Positions 40,584 through 52,061 of a stretch of DNA of 64,000 nucleotides are shown one piece after another. The notes under the pieces were generated by a model, which saw nothing but the letters and a program-made list of their open reading frames with translations, was not told the DNA's origin and made no database searches. Made by a program: the position numbers and the translations under genes. The DNA comes from Acinetobacter sp. GSS19 (lineage in GTDB: Bacteria; Pseudomonadota; Gammaproteobacteria; Pseudomonadales; Moraxellaceae), in assembly GCF_028621895.1 (NCBI RefSeq), contig NZ_CP117520.1, positions 1 to 64,000 of the forward strand, written 5' to 3'. Numbering within the stretch: the first letter of the stretch is position 1; every line of letters begins with the position of its first letter.

Positions 40584-41796
40584 CTAATCATGGGATATTT
40601 GCCAAATTAATAGGGCAACAGAAGCATTCAAACGGAAATTGGGATTGCCCAATGATTGTCCGGTTAATGCTTCAATTTTTGGATACGCTGGTTCAGGGTA
40701 TTGCGGTGAATACCCAGCCGGGCAGCTGCTTGAATGGCATTGCCACTTTCCTTTAACCAGGCATCCAAGGTTTCAATCAGCAGATAGGGCTGTTTTTTCT
40801 GGCTCAATCAGGCAGCCGAGCGTTTCATTCATTAGTTGCTGGGTAACGGCCTTGTTTGGAATTGCCTTGATCAATCTGAGCACGCCCAGTTCGTTATACA
40901 GGCAGACACCGGAACTGGTCTTTAAATCTGCGGCAATTTCTTCAGCCTGACAGGCTTCCCAGTAGCCGCGCTGAAAGGCAACGGCAGAATTCACTTCGGT
41001 GGAAAGTCCAACATACAACTTGAGATCGGATTCAGACTCGCGCAAAGCAGAAACCAATGCCGACAGAGCCTGGAACCAGAAATTCAGATCCTGATCCTGC
41101 AAGGATAGAACCAAACTAAACTGCTCTCCCTGCGGAACAATAGGGAAAACCTGTTCATGCTGTTTTCTCCAGCTTTCCAGATGTTCATAACAGGCCTGTT
41201 TTCTGGTACAGATCATGGGTTTTGTGTTGTGCACCACTATCCTGAAAAAAGTCTTGCACATTACTCAAACGAACCACTGCCACCACATGTTGCCCTAACA
41301 AGGGTAAACCCAACTGCTGTGCCCGCAACTGAATGGTTTCCAGTGATGGATACTGGCCCAGTAACAGCTGGCTCACCACGTCCTCTGCAGACTTCTTGAT
41401 TTGCGACAGCTGTACCAAGCGGGTTCCAATCACATGGGTCAGTTCCACTAGCTTGAGGTGGTAAGGCTGTTCAATCAGGGGTAATCCGAGTGTATCGGCC
41501 TTTTCCAGCACTGTGGCGGGAATCTCACGAATAAAATCGGTACCGGTCAAGATCACAATACCTGCTACGTTTTTGGTAGCAGCCTGATCTAATAGATCTA
41601 GCAGGTTGGCTTCATCCCGTACCTGATTGATACCGGTAATAAATACCAGTTCACCACCTTCAATCCAGTCGGAAATTCCTTCGTTCTCGGCGACATAGAA
41701 CCAGCGAACCAGACGGTGCACATGATCGGCACCTGCCCGCAGCCGCAGTTCATACAACTGTGGTAGTTCCAGTACCTCTTGCACCGTCATACTCAT
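40584..41796 (-). CDS. PucR family transcriptional regulator (frame-interrupted)
   Basis: MSMTVQEVLELPQLYELRLR and WIEGGELVFITGINQVRDEA are the N-terminal PucR domain; the middle is a GGDEF-like CdaR region (VAVVRLSNVQDFF, LVLSLQDQDLNFWFQALSAL, LKLYVGLSTEVNS); the end LDAWLKESGNAIQAAARLGI and HRNTLNQRIQKIEALTGQSL is the HTH_30 domain. About 404 residues. Frame changes near 41208 and 40788. ATG 41796 overlaps the codB stop (ATGA). PucR-type regulators control purine or pyrimidine catabolism, here probably its own operon in response to cytosine or uracil. Confidence 0.88.
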
Positions 41797-43070
41797 ACTG
41801 ATGGTCCTGTCATCACTTGTGCTGATTTTTCAGCCGATTTTGCTGGAAATAAACGGATCAACACCACATAACATACGGAAGCAACCACAATCCCGACAAT
41901 CAGGGCAATCCAGGGAGAGTTATACGCCACGATCGCACCGATGCTATAAGCTATCAGACCATTCCAGTTAAAATTTGGCAGTTCTACATCATTCAGCAAA
42001 GGATATTGACCTTTGTAGCGAACCCAGTAATCTGCCATGATGACGCCACCTACAGGTGGGATGATCGCACCGAGTAACAACAGGAATGGCAATAACAACT
42101 CATACATGCCTGCGACAGCCAGCACAATCCCCACAATCGCCGCCAGGATAGTCATGGTTTTACGACGTTCGCTACGTACTAAATGGCATGCTGCTGCGGA
42201 CACGTTATAGATGGTTGGGCCTTGAATAGTCCACAAGTTCATGCACAGCATAATCACTGCTGCGACAGATAGGCCTTGCAATACTAGAACCTCTACAATG
42301 TCAGCTTGTTGGTAAACAATCGCCATCCAGGCACCTGCCAAGACCATCAAACCGTTACCAATGACAAAGCTGATCAGACATGCCCATACTGCGATCTTGC
42401 CGTTTTTCGACATACGGGTCCAGTTGGTGATTTGTGTTGCGCCACTGGCAAACGTACCAAATACGATGGTTACAGCGGTAGAGAACGTCATGGTTTCCGT
42501 TGGCTTAACAGCAGTCAAGCCGGTCCAGCCGCCAATTTCTTTGGTGGCCAATACAATTGAGGTAATGAGCAGGATAAACATCAATGGAATTGAAACCCGT
42601 GACAGGTATTCCAGCCCTTTAAAACCAACCAGTGCGGTCACTGAGAAGAGTAAACCGAACAGCACCATTAATGGTATTACCCAGCTTTCTGGCATCCCAA
42701 CAATTTTCACCAGCGAAATAGCCAGTGTTGCAGTTCCCCAGGCATACCAGCCCAGTTCAGCAAAACCCAATAAAAAGTCGGAGAGTTTGCTGCCTAAATT
42801 ACCAAAGCAGAACCGCCCCATTAATACCGTATTTAAACCACTGCGGGCGGAAATTAAACCAAGTGATGCAGCATAGAGAGCCAGTAACAGGTTACCAATT
42901 GCCGTGATCCAGAGGAGGTCAACAAAATTAAATGCGACGCCAATTTTGCCACCAGCAAACATAGTGCCGGTAAAAAAAGTAAAACTAAACAGCACCATTG
43001 CAATCGGAAACAATCCTTTTCGATTGGCTTGGGGTGTTTCGGTCAGTGGACTTTCTTCATGTGTACTCAT
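41793..43070 (-). CDS. codB: Cytosine permease (NCS1 family)
   Basis: 425 residues, 12 membrane spans. GGAG lies six bases before ATG 43070. MSTHEESPLTETPQANRKGL, then FTFFTGTMFAGGKIG, IGNLLLALYAASLGLISARS, GWYAWGTATLAISL, VFGTFASGATQITNWTRMSK and LLLGAIIPPVGGVIMADYWV, the NCS1 pattern of CodB. Imports cytosine. First gene of codB-pucR-codA. Confidence 0.93.
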   Translation of the reverse strand: MSTHEESPLTETPQANRKGLFPIAMVLFSFTFFTGTMFAGGKIGVAFNFVDLLWITAIGNLLLALYAASLGLISARSGLNTVLMGRFCFGNLGSKLSDFLLGFAELGWYAWGTATLAISLVKIVGMPESWVIPLMVLFGLLFSVTALVGFKGLEYLSRVSIPLMFILLITSIVLATKEIGGWTGLTAVKPTETMTFSTAVTIVFGTFASGATQITNWTRMSKNGKIAVWACLISFVIGNGLMVLAGAWMAIVYQQADIVEVLVLQGLSVAAVIMLCMNLWTIQGPTIYNVSAAACHLVRSERRKTMTILAAIVGIVLAVAGMYELLLPFLLLLGAIIPPVGGVIMADYWVRYKGQYPLLNDVELPNFNWNGLIAYSIGAIVAYNSPWIALIVGIVVASVCYVVLIRLFPAKSAEKSAQVMTGPSV

Positions 43071-43360
43071 TTTTAGCTCCAGTCTCTTGCGCTATTCTTG
43101 AATACACCTGAGTTTGCAAGAGCCGTGCCGCTTTAAAATAGGGTTACTTTTAAGCAATACGCCCTTTACAACATGTGCAACATGCACATTTATAGATATT
43201 TTTAATACATTTCTACGCCAGCTTTTTGTGCATGTTGTTGATTAAATGAGTTGATTTTGAGCAATCTCTAAGGAGTAAATATCACGAAGATTTATTGGTT
43301 GATGCCTAAAACTAGAATGTGATTTCCATTCTGGACATGTTTCGTCGATTCTTTTTGCAG

Positions 43361-43420
43361 AGTAGGAGCGGTGGAAGTCCAAGAATAGACGAAATTTGTC
43401 TAGGGGAGTGGTGGTAGTCC
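43361..43420 (+). repeat. Repeat C, tandem copies
   Basis: Full copy 43384-43420: AATAGACGAAATTTGTCTAG then GGGAGTGGTGGTAGTCC; a shorter unit AGTAGGAGCGGTGGAAGTCC precedes it at 43361-43380. TAGAC...GTCTA is a near palindrome. Lies 40 bases beyond the Crp/Fnr gene stop. The same pair arrangement recurs at 59808-59876. Confidence 0.7.
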
Positions 43421-43459
43421 CATATTCATGTAGTTTTATAAGCTTTAACGGTTTGCGAT

Positions 43460-44176
43460 TTAAAACTGGCTCAATTTTTTCAGCTGTTCCAGATCCCAAA
43501 TCACTACCTGATGATAACGCCACTCAAGCATATGTTGCTGCCGAAAGCTTTTCACGATTTTGTTTAAGGTCTGGCGGGAGACATTGAGCAACTCGGCAAA
43601 ATCCTGTTGGGAAATTTTCAGACGTAGCCGGATGCCATGCAAATGCGGGACACCATATTGTTCACAAAATTTCACCAGATGCCAAGCCAGACGCTGTTCC
43701 AACGAAGCATTATGCAAATAGCGCTGTTCACTGAATAGCCGAGACATCCGCTGGCTCAGTAAGCCGATCATCCGCCACATGGCTTGCGGTTCGCGTTGCA
43801 GCAATTGTAAAAAAACTGGACCATCTATTATCGCAATCGCGACCCGATCCAGCGCAATAAAATCATAATCCATCGGCAACTTCTGGAAAAAAGGTACCAG
43901 ATTAAACGCGGATGAGTGACTCATATAATCAGCCATTTTGAGTTGGCCATTTTCCTGCAACCAGCCAACCTGCAAGGTACCTTCGAGCAAAACATATAGA
44001 TCATTCGCTTGTTGTTGTTGCCGCAAAATCAGCTGTTCCGCCCAAAAACGCCGATATTTGGCATGGCGTAATAAGCACTGTTTGGCTTCTCCAGAAAAAC
44101 CGCGAAAAACCTCATCCTGTTGTAATACCTGTTCCAGGCTTGTCGCAAGGGAAAAATGAGTGGATAGGGCAAACAT
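43460..44176 (-). CDS. Crp/Fnr family transcriptional regulator
   Basis: 238 residues, intact. Cyclic-nucleotide-type barrel LRHAKYRRFWAEQLILRQQQ, LYVLLEGTLQVGWLQENGQL, VPFFQKLPMDYDF; then a long dimer helix and a winged HTH LKISQQDFAELLNVSRQTLN. No N-terminal Cys cluster, so not an iron-sulfur Fnr; the effector is unknown. Located between the cytosine operon and a TauD-like gene on the same strand, 111 bases after the latter. Confidence 0.87.
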   Translation of the reverse strand: MFALSTHFSLATSLEQVLQQDEVFRGFSGEAKQCLLRHAKYRRFWAEQLILRQQQQANDLYVLLEGTLQVGWLQENGQLKMADYMSHSSAFNLVPFFQKLPMDYDFIALDRVAIAIIDGPVFLQLLQREPQAMWRMIGLLSQRMSRLFSEQRYLHNASLEQRLAWHLVKFCEQYGVPHLHGIRLRLKISQQDFAELLNVSRQTLNKIVKSFRQQHMLEWRYHQVVIWDLEQLKKLSQF

Positions 44177-44287
44177 ATCTCATCAAAAAAGGACCAAATA
44201 TCTTGCGATACTAGGTCCTGCTCATCATGCATCCAACCAATTTTTTTGGCTATTGTTATTCTTGTTTTAGGTGCTGTAAAAGCGACC

Positions 44288-45234
44288 TTACGAGGCTTTT
44301 TCGTAAATACGGCCTTCTTCCGAACGTAGATTAGAAATATCCTTATTCACCACGCTCTTCAGGACTTTGCTTGGCTGACCATCTACACCCACCGGAATAT
44401 CTCCTTCAATGGTGACACGGGTGGCCACACGTAAGGCATCCCCATAATCGTTAATGGCACGGTGCTGCGTTGCTCGGTTATCCCAGATCGCAACATCTCC
44501 AACCGCCCAGCGCCAACGCACCACATTTTCCAGCTGAGTAATATGGCGCTGGAACAGATCGAACAGGCGGCGAGAATCTTCGCTGTTATAACCACTGAAG
44601 CGTTTAAAGAAATGACCTAGCACTAGGGTTTTCTCGCCCGATTCAGGATGCACTCGTACAAGAGGATGCTCAGTTTCAATTTCGACTGCGGTTCTAAACA
44701 GGTCCTGATGCTCCTTACTACGGTATGAAGACACATTGCCCGCATAATCATAGTCATTGCTGTGTACAGCACGTAGCTGGTCGGCCAATGCTTGTAATTC
44801 AGGGTTAGATCCTCATAGGCACTGGTGGTGTTGGCCCAGACCGTATCGCCACCTACTTCGGGTGCAACCACATTGCGCAGGATGGTAGCTTTCGGATAAT
44901 TTTCCAGGAAGGTAATATCGGTATGCCAGGAATCGGCACGACCACCGCGTGAATCAATAGACAAGGTATGTGCCGTACCATCCTTTACAGGAACACTTGG
45001 ATGATTCAATGGTGTACCCAAAAGTGCAGCAAAGGATTCCTGCTCAAGATCAGTCAGATGTTGCTGTTCACGGAAAAAGATGACCTTGTATTGCAGCAAA
45101 GCCTGGTTAATTTCAGCAACTACTTCCTTATCCAGCTCACCACTCAGTTTGATGCCCTGAATTTCCGCGCCGATACGTCCCGTCAACGGTTGCACTAATA
45201 AATGTTGGTAAGCTTGGTATTCAATTTGACTCAT
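44288..45234 (-). CDS. TauD/TfdA family 2-oxoglutarate-dependent dioxygenase (one frame change)
   Basis: MSQIEYQAYQHLLVQPLTGR, IGAEIQGIKLSGELDKEVVA, FFREQQHLTDLEQESFAALL. Iron ligands: WHTDITF (HxD) and, after the break near 44800, ATQHRAINDYGD (distal His) with RVATRVTIEGD supplying the 2-oxoglutarate Arg. About 300 residues. Family members release sulfite from taurine or alkyl sulfates (TauD, AtsK) or cleave related compounds. Position next to the sulfonate region supports a sulfur-scavenging role. Confidence 0.87.
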
Positions 45235-45789
45235 GACTTATTATCCTAAAAAAACTATTTTGATCGTCTTTTCAACATCAGTTGATGAATACAGTCTGCC
45301 AAGCCAAATATAGAAAATCTGTCAATCAGGCGACAAAGTTCAGCAGGATATCTGCTTTGCTTTCTTAATTTTTACCCTGTCATTTCTGCTTAACGTCCAC
45401 AATTGCTGTGATGCATGTGGTCTTAGCTACATAAAAAGCCTTATCAATAAGACAATCTTATTATTATTCACTGAAGCATTACGGTGCTTATTAGAGGAAC
45501 CGATGTTAGGTTTGGTATTGGATTTTTATGGTATCTCAGCAAAATCGATTTTTATATTTATTGACCGCTTTATAAAGAGAGATACTTATCTAAAAGATAG
45601 AAAGCTAAATAGATATTAAAGCTGATTTGTTATAAGCAAGTGTTGAAAAAACAACATGAAAAACGATTGAAAACAAACATAATTTGTTGGTGTTTTTAAA
45701 TAAAAATAAATAAAAACAATTAGTTATTATTTTGGCATGGTTGTTGCCATATAGAGAATACGAAAAAATTAAAATTTAGGTAATTAACC
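45235..45789. promoter_or_regulatory. Divergent promoter region of the organosulfur operon
   Basis: 555 bases between the dioxygenase (minus) and the amidohydrolase (plus). Apart from the sigma-54 type element at 45733-45748, no frame or hairpin stands out. Activator sites for an SfnR-like protein are expected but I could not define them. Confidence 0.4.
45733..45748 (+). promoter_or_regulatory. Sigma-54 (-24/-12) promoter
   Basis: TGGCATGGTTGTTGCC fits TGGCAYR-N4-TTGCW in all but the last base. Its GC element is 42 bases before ATG 45790, leaving a leader of about 30 bases. Confidence 0.7.
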
Positions 45790-47297
45790 ATGACAGTTTT
45801 AAAAGATTTAAAGGCAAAACAATCGCGTGCTGCTCAAGTGCGTTCTCAGCTTGATTTTCCAGTGATTGATACGGACATTCATACTAATGCCTACAGCCCA
45901 GCACTTGAGGACTACATTGCACAATATGGTGGTTCAAGTGTGGTAGATCTATTCAGAACACATTTAAAAGATAATGGCCTGAATGGCTTAGCTGCAGAAT
46001 GGTATAGTGCAACGCCACAAGAGCGTAAAGACCGTCGACTATTCCGTCCACCTTTCTGGGCGCTACCATCTGAAAATACATATGATTTGGCAACCATTGC
46101 TTTACCCGGCCTCTTGTATGAGCGTTTAGAAGAGTTGGGTACTGACTACGCTGTGCTTTATCCAAATCTATCTTTATTCCCAATCAATTCATCTAATGAT
46201 GATTTGCGTATATCCATTACGCGCGCAATTAACCATTTTCATGCCGATATTTATCAGCCTTATTCTGACCGATTAACCCCAGTGGCTGCAATTCCACTAC
46301 ATACGCCACAAGAAGGAATTGAAGAGTTAGAATTCGCTCAAAAGTTAGGCTTAAAAACAGCGTTAATTCCAGGTTCGGTACGTCGTCCAATTAAATCTAT
46401 TGCAGATCGATATCCTGAAGATGCTGATCTGCGTCGCTACGCTTATTGGTTAGATTTTTTTGGGATTGATAGTGAATATGACTATGACCCGTTCTGGCAA
46501 AAGAGTGTAGACCTAGGTATTAACCTGTCAACGCATTCAGGCAGTCAGAGCTGGGTAGCACGTAATTCACCTACGAATTATATGTTCAACCATATCAACC
46601 ATTTTGCAGATGCTTCTGAAGCATTGGCAAAAGCTTTGTTCTTTGGTGGTGTTACTGAGCGTATTCCACAGTTGCGTATCGCCTTGTTAGAAGGGGGTGC
46701 AGCATGGGGTCAAAATGTCTTAACGCATTTAGTCGACCGTTTTGAAAAACGAGGCAATGAGCATGTGCACCAATATAATCCGGAACGTCTCAACCGTGAG
46801 CTAGCTATCGAATTGTATCGTCAATATGGTCACACGCTCTATAAAGGTCGTGATCTTACTGACACTGAAATCGTAGAAAGTCTGTTTGGTGTAGTTGGAA
46901 CTTCTCGTTTCCAGGCACAGAAACCTGATGAAATTAATGATTTTGCTTTGGCAAAAATCCAGACAAAACAAGATATCTGGGATCGTTGGGTACCAAACTT
47001 TTACTTCGGAAACGAGGCAGATGACCGAACAATCGTCGGTGCTTTGAATCCTAAAGGCAATCCATTTGGCCAAAAATTAATGCGCTCTATTCATCAGATT
47101 CAGGCCATTGGGATGTGCCTGAATTAACTGAGCCGTTGGCAGAAACTTGGGACTTGGTGCAAGAAGGCGCGATTACGGCAGAAGACTTTAAGGCCTTGGT
47201 GTTCACCAACCCATACCAGTTCTATACCGCCAATAATCCTGATTTCTTCAAGGGCACGCGAGTTGAACACAAACTGAAAAACAATCAGGCCGCTTAA
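45790..47297 (+). CDS. Amidohydrolase family protein (one frame change)
   Basis: About 500 residues. FPVIDTDIHTNAYSPALEDY carries the DxH metal motif of the amidohydrolase-2 (ACMSD/resorcylate decarboxylase) group; YAVLYPNLSLFPINSSNDDL, INLSTHSGSQSWVARNSPTN (metal His) and RIALLEGGAAWGQNVLTHLV follow. A slip near 47090 separates NQIQAI-type nonsense from the true tail SDSGHWDVPELTEPLAETWD, where SDxxHWD is the conserved final Asp motif. Hydrolase or decarboxylase; substrate unknown. First gene of a nine-gene operon under a sigma-54 type promoter. Confidence 0.85.
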
Positions 47298-47388
47298 ACC
47301 TAACTACTCGGAAAATTGAAACAACCTCATGCCTTTGGCATGGGGTAGAAATTTTGTATTTAAAACAATAGATGAAGTGAATGTAACA

Positions 47389-48885
47389 ATGAGAAAGACG
47401 AGTTTAACTGTTGCGATTGGATTTATTCTGACGACGACATCGAGTTTTAGCTTTGCCCAGGATGCCACTCTCAACAAGCAATTGGAGGGACTCAAAAGCA
47501 GATTGAAGTTTTACAACAGCGTTTAAATGCAGTGGAAGTGCAAAGTTCGACATCCACAAAAAAGCAGTTGTTCCAACCACTGTGAATGCAGATAACAGCG
47601 AAGTGCTGACGGATCAAGACAGCGAAACTGGTGAAGAGACCTAACGGCTGAAGCGACCCCTGCAACATCCGACGATATTGAAGGTTTAAGAGCCGATATC
47701 GAAAACTATAAATATGACCAGTCTCGTCAGTACGAACGTCAAACCGTGAAGTCGACCCGCGATACGACTTTATTCGGTACGGTGCAACTGCGTGCCAATG
47801 TGCAGGACAATAACACAGCACCCAATACACCGAAATCAAGCTTCGATGTGGGTACGGCATTGCTGGGTGTGCGCGGTAACTTGTTTAAAGATTATAACGA
47901 AGGTAAAAACCTCGATTACCAAGCCTCTTTTGGTTATTCAAAACGTAATGATGGCAGCAACAACAGTAATTTTAACTTGCTGGATGCTTACCTGCGCTAT
48001 CACGTATTTTCCACCAATGGCGGTGCAGAAGTTCCCAAGCTGAACCTGACTTTGGGTCAACAGCTCTTGCCATTTGGTCTGGACGTGCAATCTCCGGAAG
48101 ATTTACGTCCAACTATTACCACGGCAACTGCGCCGACGTATTTGGGTTTATTTACCCGTCAAAATGGCTTGATTGTGCGTGGCGATGTCAAGCCATTTGT
48201 GGACTATGGCGCGAACTATCGTGCACCGTTGTTTGAATACGCGCTTGGGGTGACCAACGGTAATGGCAGTAACAAGACCGATGACAACAATAGCAAAGAT
48301 TATATCGGTCGCGTGGCATTTACCTTACCTGTGGATTATGCCAGCTGGCTTCGCGAGCTGAAATTCGGTGCTTCCTATATTAAAGGCGAAGCAAAATTAT
48401 CCGGCTCAGGCATTAGCGACAACAAGGCCAAACGTGATCGTCTGGGTTTTGATGTGTATTACAACCACGCACCGTTTGGCGTGACCTATGAATATTTGCA
48501 AGGCAAAACCGATTACATCGATACGACCGTGCCTGCGGTTAAAGAAGCCAAAGCTGAAGGTCATACCGTTACTGCGTTCTATACCTTGGGTGACCAGTTC
48601 TATAACAGCATTAAATCCAATGCCAAGTTTGATGATTTCTGGCCGAAATCGGTTCAGGGTTACTACCGTTATGACAGCTATAACCCGAATAAAAATCAGA
48701 AAGATTATCTCGATAGCGCAAGTGGCCGTATAGGTGAATATGACATTCATTCACTTGGCTTAAACCTGTTTTTTGCACAAACCACCAAATTCCAGTTACA
48801 GCTCAATCACTACATCTATGACATTGAGACTGCAACCCAAAAAGATACCAACGAATTGCAGGCGCAATTCCAGTACACCTTTTAA
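47389..48885 (+). CDS. Outer-membrane porin of the organosulfur operon (frame-interrupted)
   Basis: ATG 47389: MRKTSLTVAIGFILTTTSSF, signal peptide cut after FAQ? near residue 24, then a short coiled coil (QIEVLQQRLNAVEVQ) as in OprO/DcaP-type porins and a beta barrel: TLFGTVQLRANVQDNN, FDVGTALLGVRGNLFKDYN, LGQQLLPFGLDVQSPEDLRP and the end ELQAQFQYTF. About 495 residues. Frame changes near 47497, 47555 and 47640. Likely the uptake pore for the operon's substrate. Confidence 0.83.
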
Positions 48886-48910
48886 TTTTTATTGTTAAGG
48901 AACAGATTTA

Positions 48911-49965
48911 ATGAAACTTTTTTCTAAAAAAATTGCAGCAACATTTTTAGCCCTCTCCGCACTCGGTTTAAGCCTGCAAATCAATGCAGCCAATCCGAAA
49001 GAAATCCGCATTTCTATGTCGGGTGCCGGTGAAGGCGGTAAGCCAAAACAGGCGGGAGCTTTGTTGCTTCGGCACATTTACGTGGTGTGCTGGAACAGGA
49101 ATTCAAGAAAGATGGCATTGCGGTGAAATGGTTATTCTTTCCGGGTGCAGGACCTGCCACCAATGAAGCCTTAGCCAACGGTAAAGTCGATTTTGCTTTA
49201 CATGGGGACTTGCCGTCATTAGTGGGTCGTTCAACAGGTCTTAAAACCAAGGTGCTATTTTCAACTGGCCGCTTTGGCCCAACCTATGTAGTAGTTCCTG
49301 CTGGCTCAAATGCCAAGTCATTTGCAGACTTAAAGGGCAAGAAGTTTTCAATCTTTAAAGGGACAAATCAACAGATTGTTTTTAACCGCGTCCTGGCTAA
49401 ATATGGCTTTACTGAACGTGATTTACGGGTGATTTCACAAGATGCTTACTCTGCGCGTACAGCACTTGCCACTGGGGATATTGACGCTGCGATTACTTCA
49501 CCCTTTAGTCTGGTTTCCCGGGGTGTAGCCAAAAGCCTTGTGGAAATTAAAGATCCCAAAGTCGCACCAATTGCCCATTTCTGGGTAACTGAAAGTTTTG
49601 AAAAACAATATCCAGAAGTGACGCAGCGTGTCGTTACCACGCTGATCAAACAGGCAAAGTGGAGCTCGGAAGAAGCCAACCGTGTCACCCAGTATAAGCT
49701 GTGGTCACAAAGCGGTATTCCACTGGTTGATTATCAAAAAACCTGGGATGGCTGGAATCTGAAAGACCGTACTTCGCCATTACTGGACGAGTTTCATCGT
49801 GCACAAATTGATGAAGCTTTAAAGATTGCTAAAAATGCCAAACTCATTCGCCGTGATGTAGATACCAAAACCTGGTATGAACCGAAATACCTTAACAATG
49901 CTTTAAAAGAACTCAATTTACAGAATTATTGGCGTGCATTTAATGCCAATGGTCAGCCGAAATAA
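48911..49965 (+). CDS. Sulfonate/nitrate-type ABC substrate-binding protein (one frame change)
   Basis: MKLFSKKIAATFLALSALGL with signal peptide ending INA. PKEIRISMSGAGEGGKPKQA, then after a slip near 49062 ASAHLRGVLEQEFKKDGIAV, WLFFPGAGPATNEALANGKV and FALHGDLPSLVGRSTGLKTK, the SsuA/NMT1 pattern. VSRGVAKSLVEIKDPKVAPI and the C-terminal helix complete the fold. About 350 residues. Periplasmic ligand capture for one of the ABC systems encoded downstream. Confidence 0.87.
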
Positions 49966-49980
49966 GTTGAGCAGTGGCAT

Positions 49981-51215
49981 ATGACTTCACTGGATACATC
50001 CACCTCCACACTAAGCCTGCGATTTATGGGCAGCTTTATTAGCCTAACTATTTTTGCAGGGCTTGGTGTCGGGGTTGCCCGTGTACTCACCTCACTGTAT
50101 GCCGTGCAACTGAATGCTTCTGAGCTGCAGCTGGGACTGATCTCGGCTGCACAGAGTATTGGAATCCTGATCATGGCTTTGCCTATTGGTGTGCTGGTCA
50201 AGCGACTGGGTTCATTAAAGGTCTTTAGTTTTGGGAGTTTAATGGGTGCTGTAATGTACGCATTGACTCCACTACAGGCTGATGCCTGGTATCTGATGAT
50301 CTGCACTGCACTGGTCAGTTTCATTTTGCCGATGCGTTTTGTATCAATTAACACGGTATTTCTGAGCAATTTAAGACTGTTAGGACCTACACGTGCAGGA
50401 TGGTTTCGTGGCTCGCATATGATGGGTTTCTTCCTGATCGCCCCGACTTTGACGGTGCTACTCATTGAGCATTTTGGTTATCCAGGTAGTTTTTACTGGG
50501 TGGCCAGCCTGTTTATGACAGCACTTATTTTTGCGCCCTTATGCTTCCAGCAAAAATACTCAACTGAAGGGCAGGGCAATTTCCAATGGCAAGAAGTGAT
50601 TGCCCCGCTATATCTGCTAAAGAGTCATATCGCCTTGCGGATGGTCTGTCTATTTGAGCTATTAAGCAGTATTGCCAACAACTATTTTGGTTTTTTCATT
50701 GTTGTAATCGCGATTCAAGGTTTTCCTTGTCTGAGTCTACTGCCGTAATGTTGCTCACCACACAAGGTCTGGTTTTTGTCGGGTCGCTCTTCACGATGGG
50801 TAGCCTGGCCGAATGGTTAGGGTATTACAAATTTTATTTAATCGGTCTCAGCCTGATTGGTAGTGGTTTATTACTGCTGGCATTCAGCACGATCAGTTTC
50901 TGGTTATGGCCGGCCTCACTTATGTTGGGCCTCGGGCTTGGCATGCTGCATATCGCAAATTTTATGTCATTTGCCAAAGTCGGTGAACAAACCGAAATGG
51001 CAAAAGTTTCTCCTATTTTAGCCCTGGTTGGACCAGTCGGTGGCTTGTTGGGCGGTTTTCTCGGTGCAGCGTTTGGAGCCAGCATCGGTCTGCAAAATTT
51101 ATTTCTTCCGATAGGACTGGCGTTTTTGGCCTTGATCCTATGTTTATTCAAAAATCAGGTCTTTCAGCAATTCTTAGTACAGAAACCTGAGCAACACATG
51201 GTAGAGGGAAAATAA
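49981..51215 (+). CDS. MFS transporter of the organosulfur operon (one frame change)
   Basis: MTSLDTSTSTLSLRFMGSFI, then about 12 spans. ALPIGVLVKRLGSLKVFSFG is MFS motif A. A slip near 50735 lies in the loop between spans 7 and 8 (GFSLSESTAVMLLTTQGLVF in the correct frame). About 411 residues. Overlap and spacing with the neighbours (15 bases before, 2 bases after) place it in the same transcript. May export a product or import a sulfur compound. Confidence 0.83.
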
Positions 51216-51217
51216 TC

Positions 51218-52058
51218 ATGAGCCTAAGTGATGTATCAGCAGCTTCAGTTCAGGGGCGTAGCAATCTAAACATTTTGCTTTTATGAAAAAAATCTGAATG
51301 GAACCTTACAGTTGGCTTGTGGTTTGCTGTGTCCGGTATTAGTCCTCGGGCTTTGGTACGTTGCCTCCATCAAGCTCTGGTTACCTGAGCAAATCTTGCC
51401 ACCGCCAGCACTGGTCTGGCAAAGCACTGTTGAACTGTGGCAAGAAGGGGAATTGCAATTCCATTTCCAGATCAGTGCCAAACGGATTCTTTGGAGCGTC
51501 TTGCTGGGATCTGGTGTCGGAATCATCCTAGGGACTTGGCTAGCACTGATGCGACGTAGCCGTGATTATGTTTTTCCGACCATCAATCTAGTGGCGCAGT
51601 TCCCGATTGTCGGCTGGATTCCGTTATTGATGATCTTTTTGGGGATTGATGAAGCTCTGAAAATTGCTGCAATTTCACTGGCTGTCTTTCCTGCTGTCCT
51701 GATCGCAACCTATAAAGGGATTGCTCAGGTGCCACGTTCACTGCTGGAAGTGGCAGAAGTCTATCAATACAGCAATCTGCAGAAGTTAAAGAATGTGATT
51801 TTTCCTGCGGCTCTACCCAGTGTCATTAGTGGACTGCGTCAGGGCATTATGCAAGCCTGGTTAGCACTAGTATTTGTTGAGTTACTGGCTAGCAGTGAGG
51901 GTATTGGCTTTCTGATGGTCTGGGGCCGTCAATTGATGCAGATGGATCTAATTTTTATGGCCATTATTTTGATTGGCCTAACTGGCTTCATTCTTGACAC
52001 AGTTTTAGCCAAAGTAGAACAGATCAGCCGTTTCTACGCCACTCGAGTAGGAGGATAA
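51218..52058 (+). CDS. ABC permease, SsuC/TauC type, number 1 (5' frame slip)
   Basis: ATG 51218 after AGAGGGA gives MSLSDVSAASVQGRSNLNI, then a slip near 51278-51290 leads to NGTLQLACGLLCPVLVLGLW. Six spans; the cytoplasmic EAA loop reads LLEVAEVYQYSNLQKLKNVI followed by FPAALPSVISGLRQG. About 280 residues. Membrane component of a sulfonate-type importer. Confidence 0.87.
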
Positions 52059-52061
52059 GTG

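Noticed and set aside
43242..43523. Minus-strand open frame of 93 codons overlapping the Crp/Fnr 3' end
   Set aside because: It consists of the antisense of repeat C plus a shifted frame of the regulator gene.
45235..45789. A second sigma-54 promoter for the TauD-like gene on the minus strand
   Set aside because: TTGGCAGACTGTATT is present but lacks the TTGC half at the right spacing.
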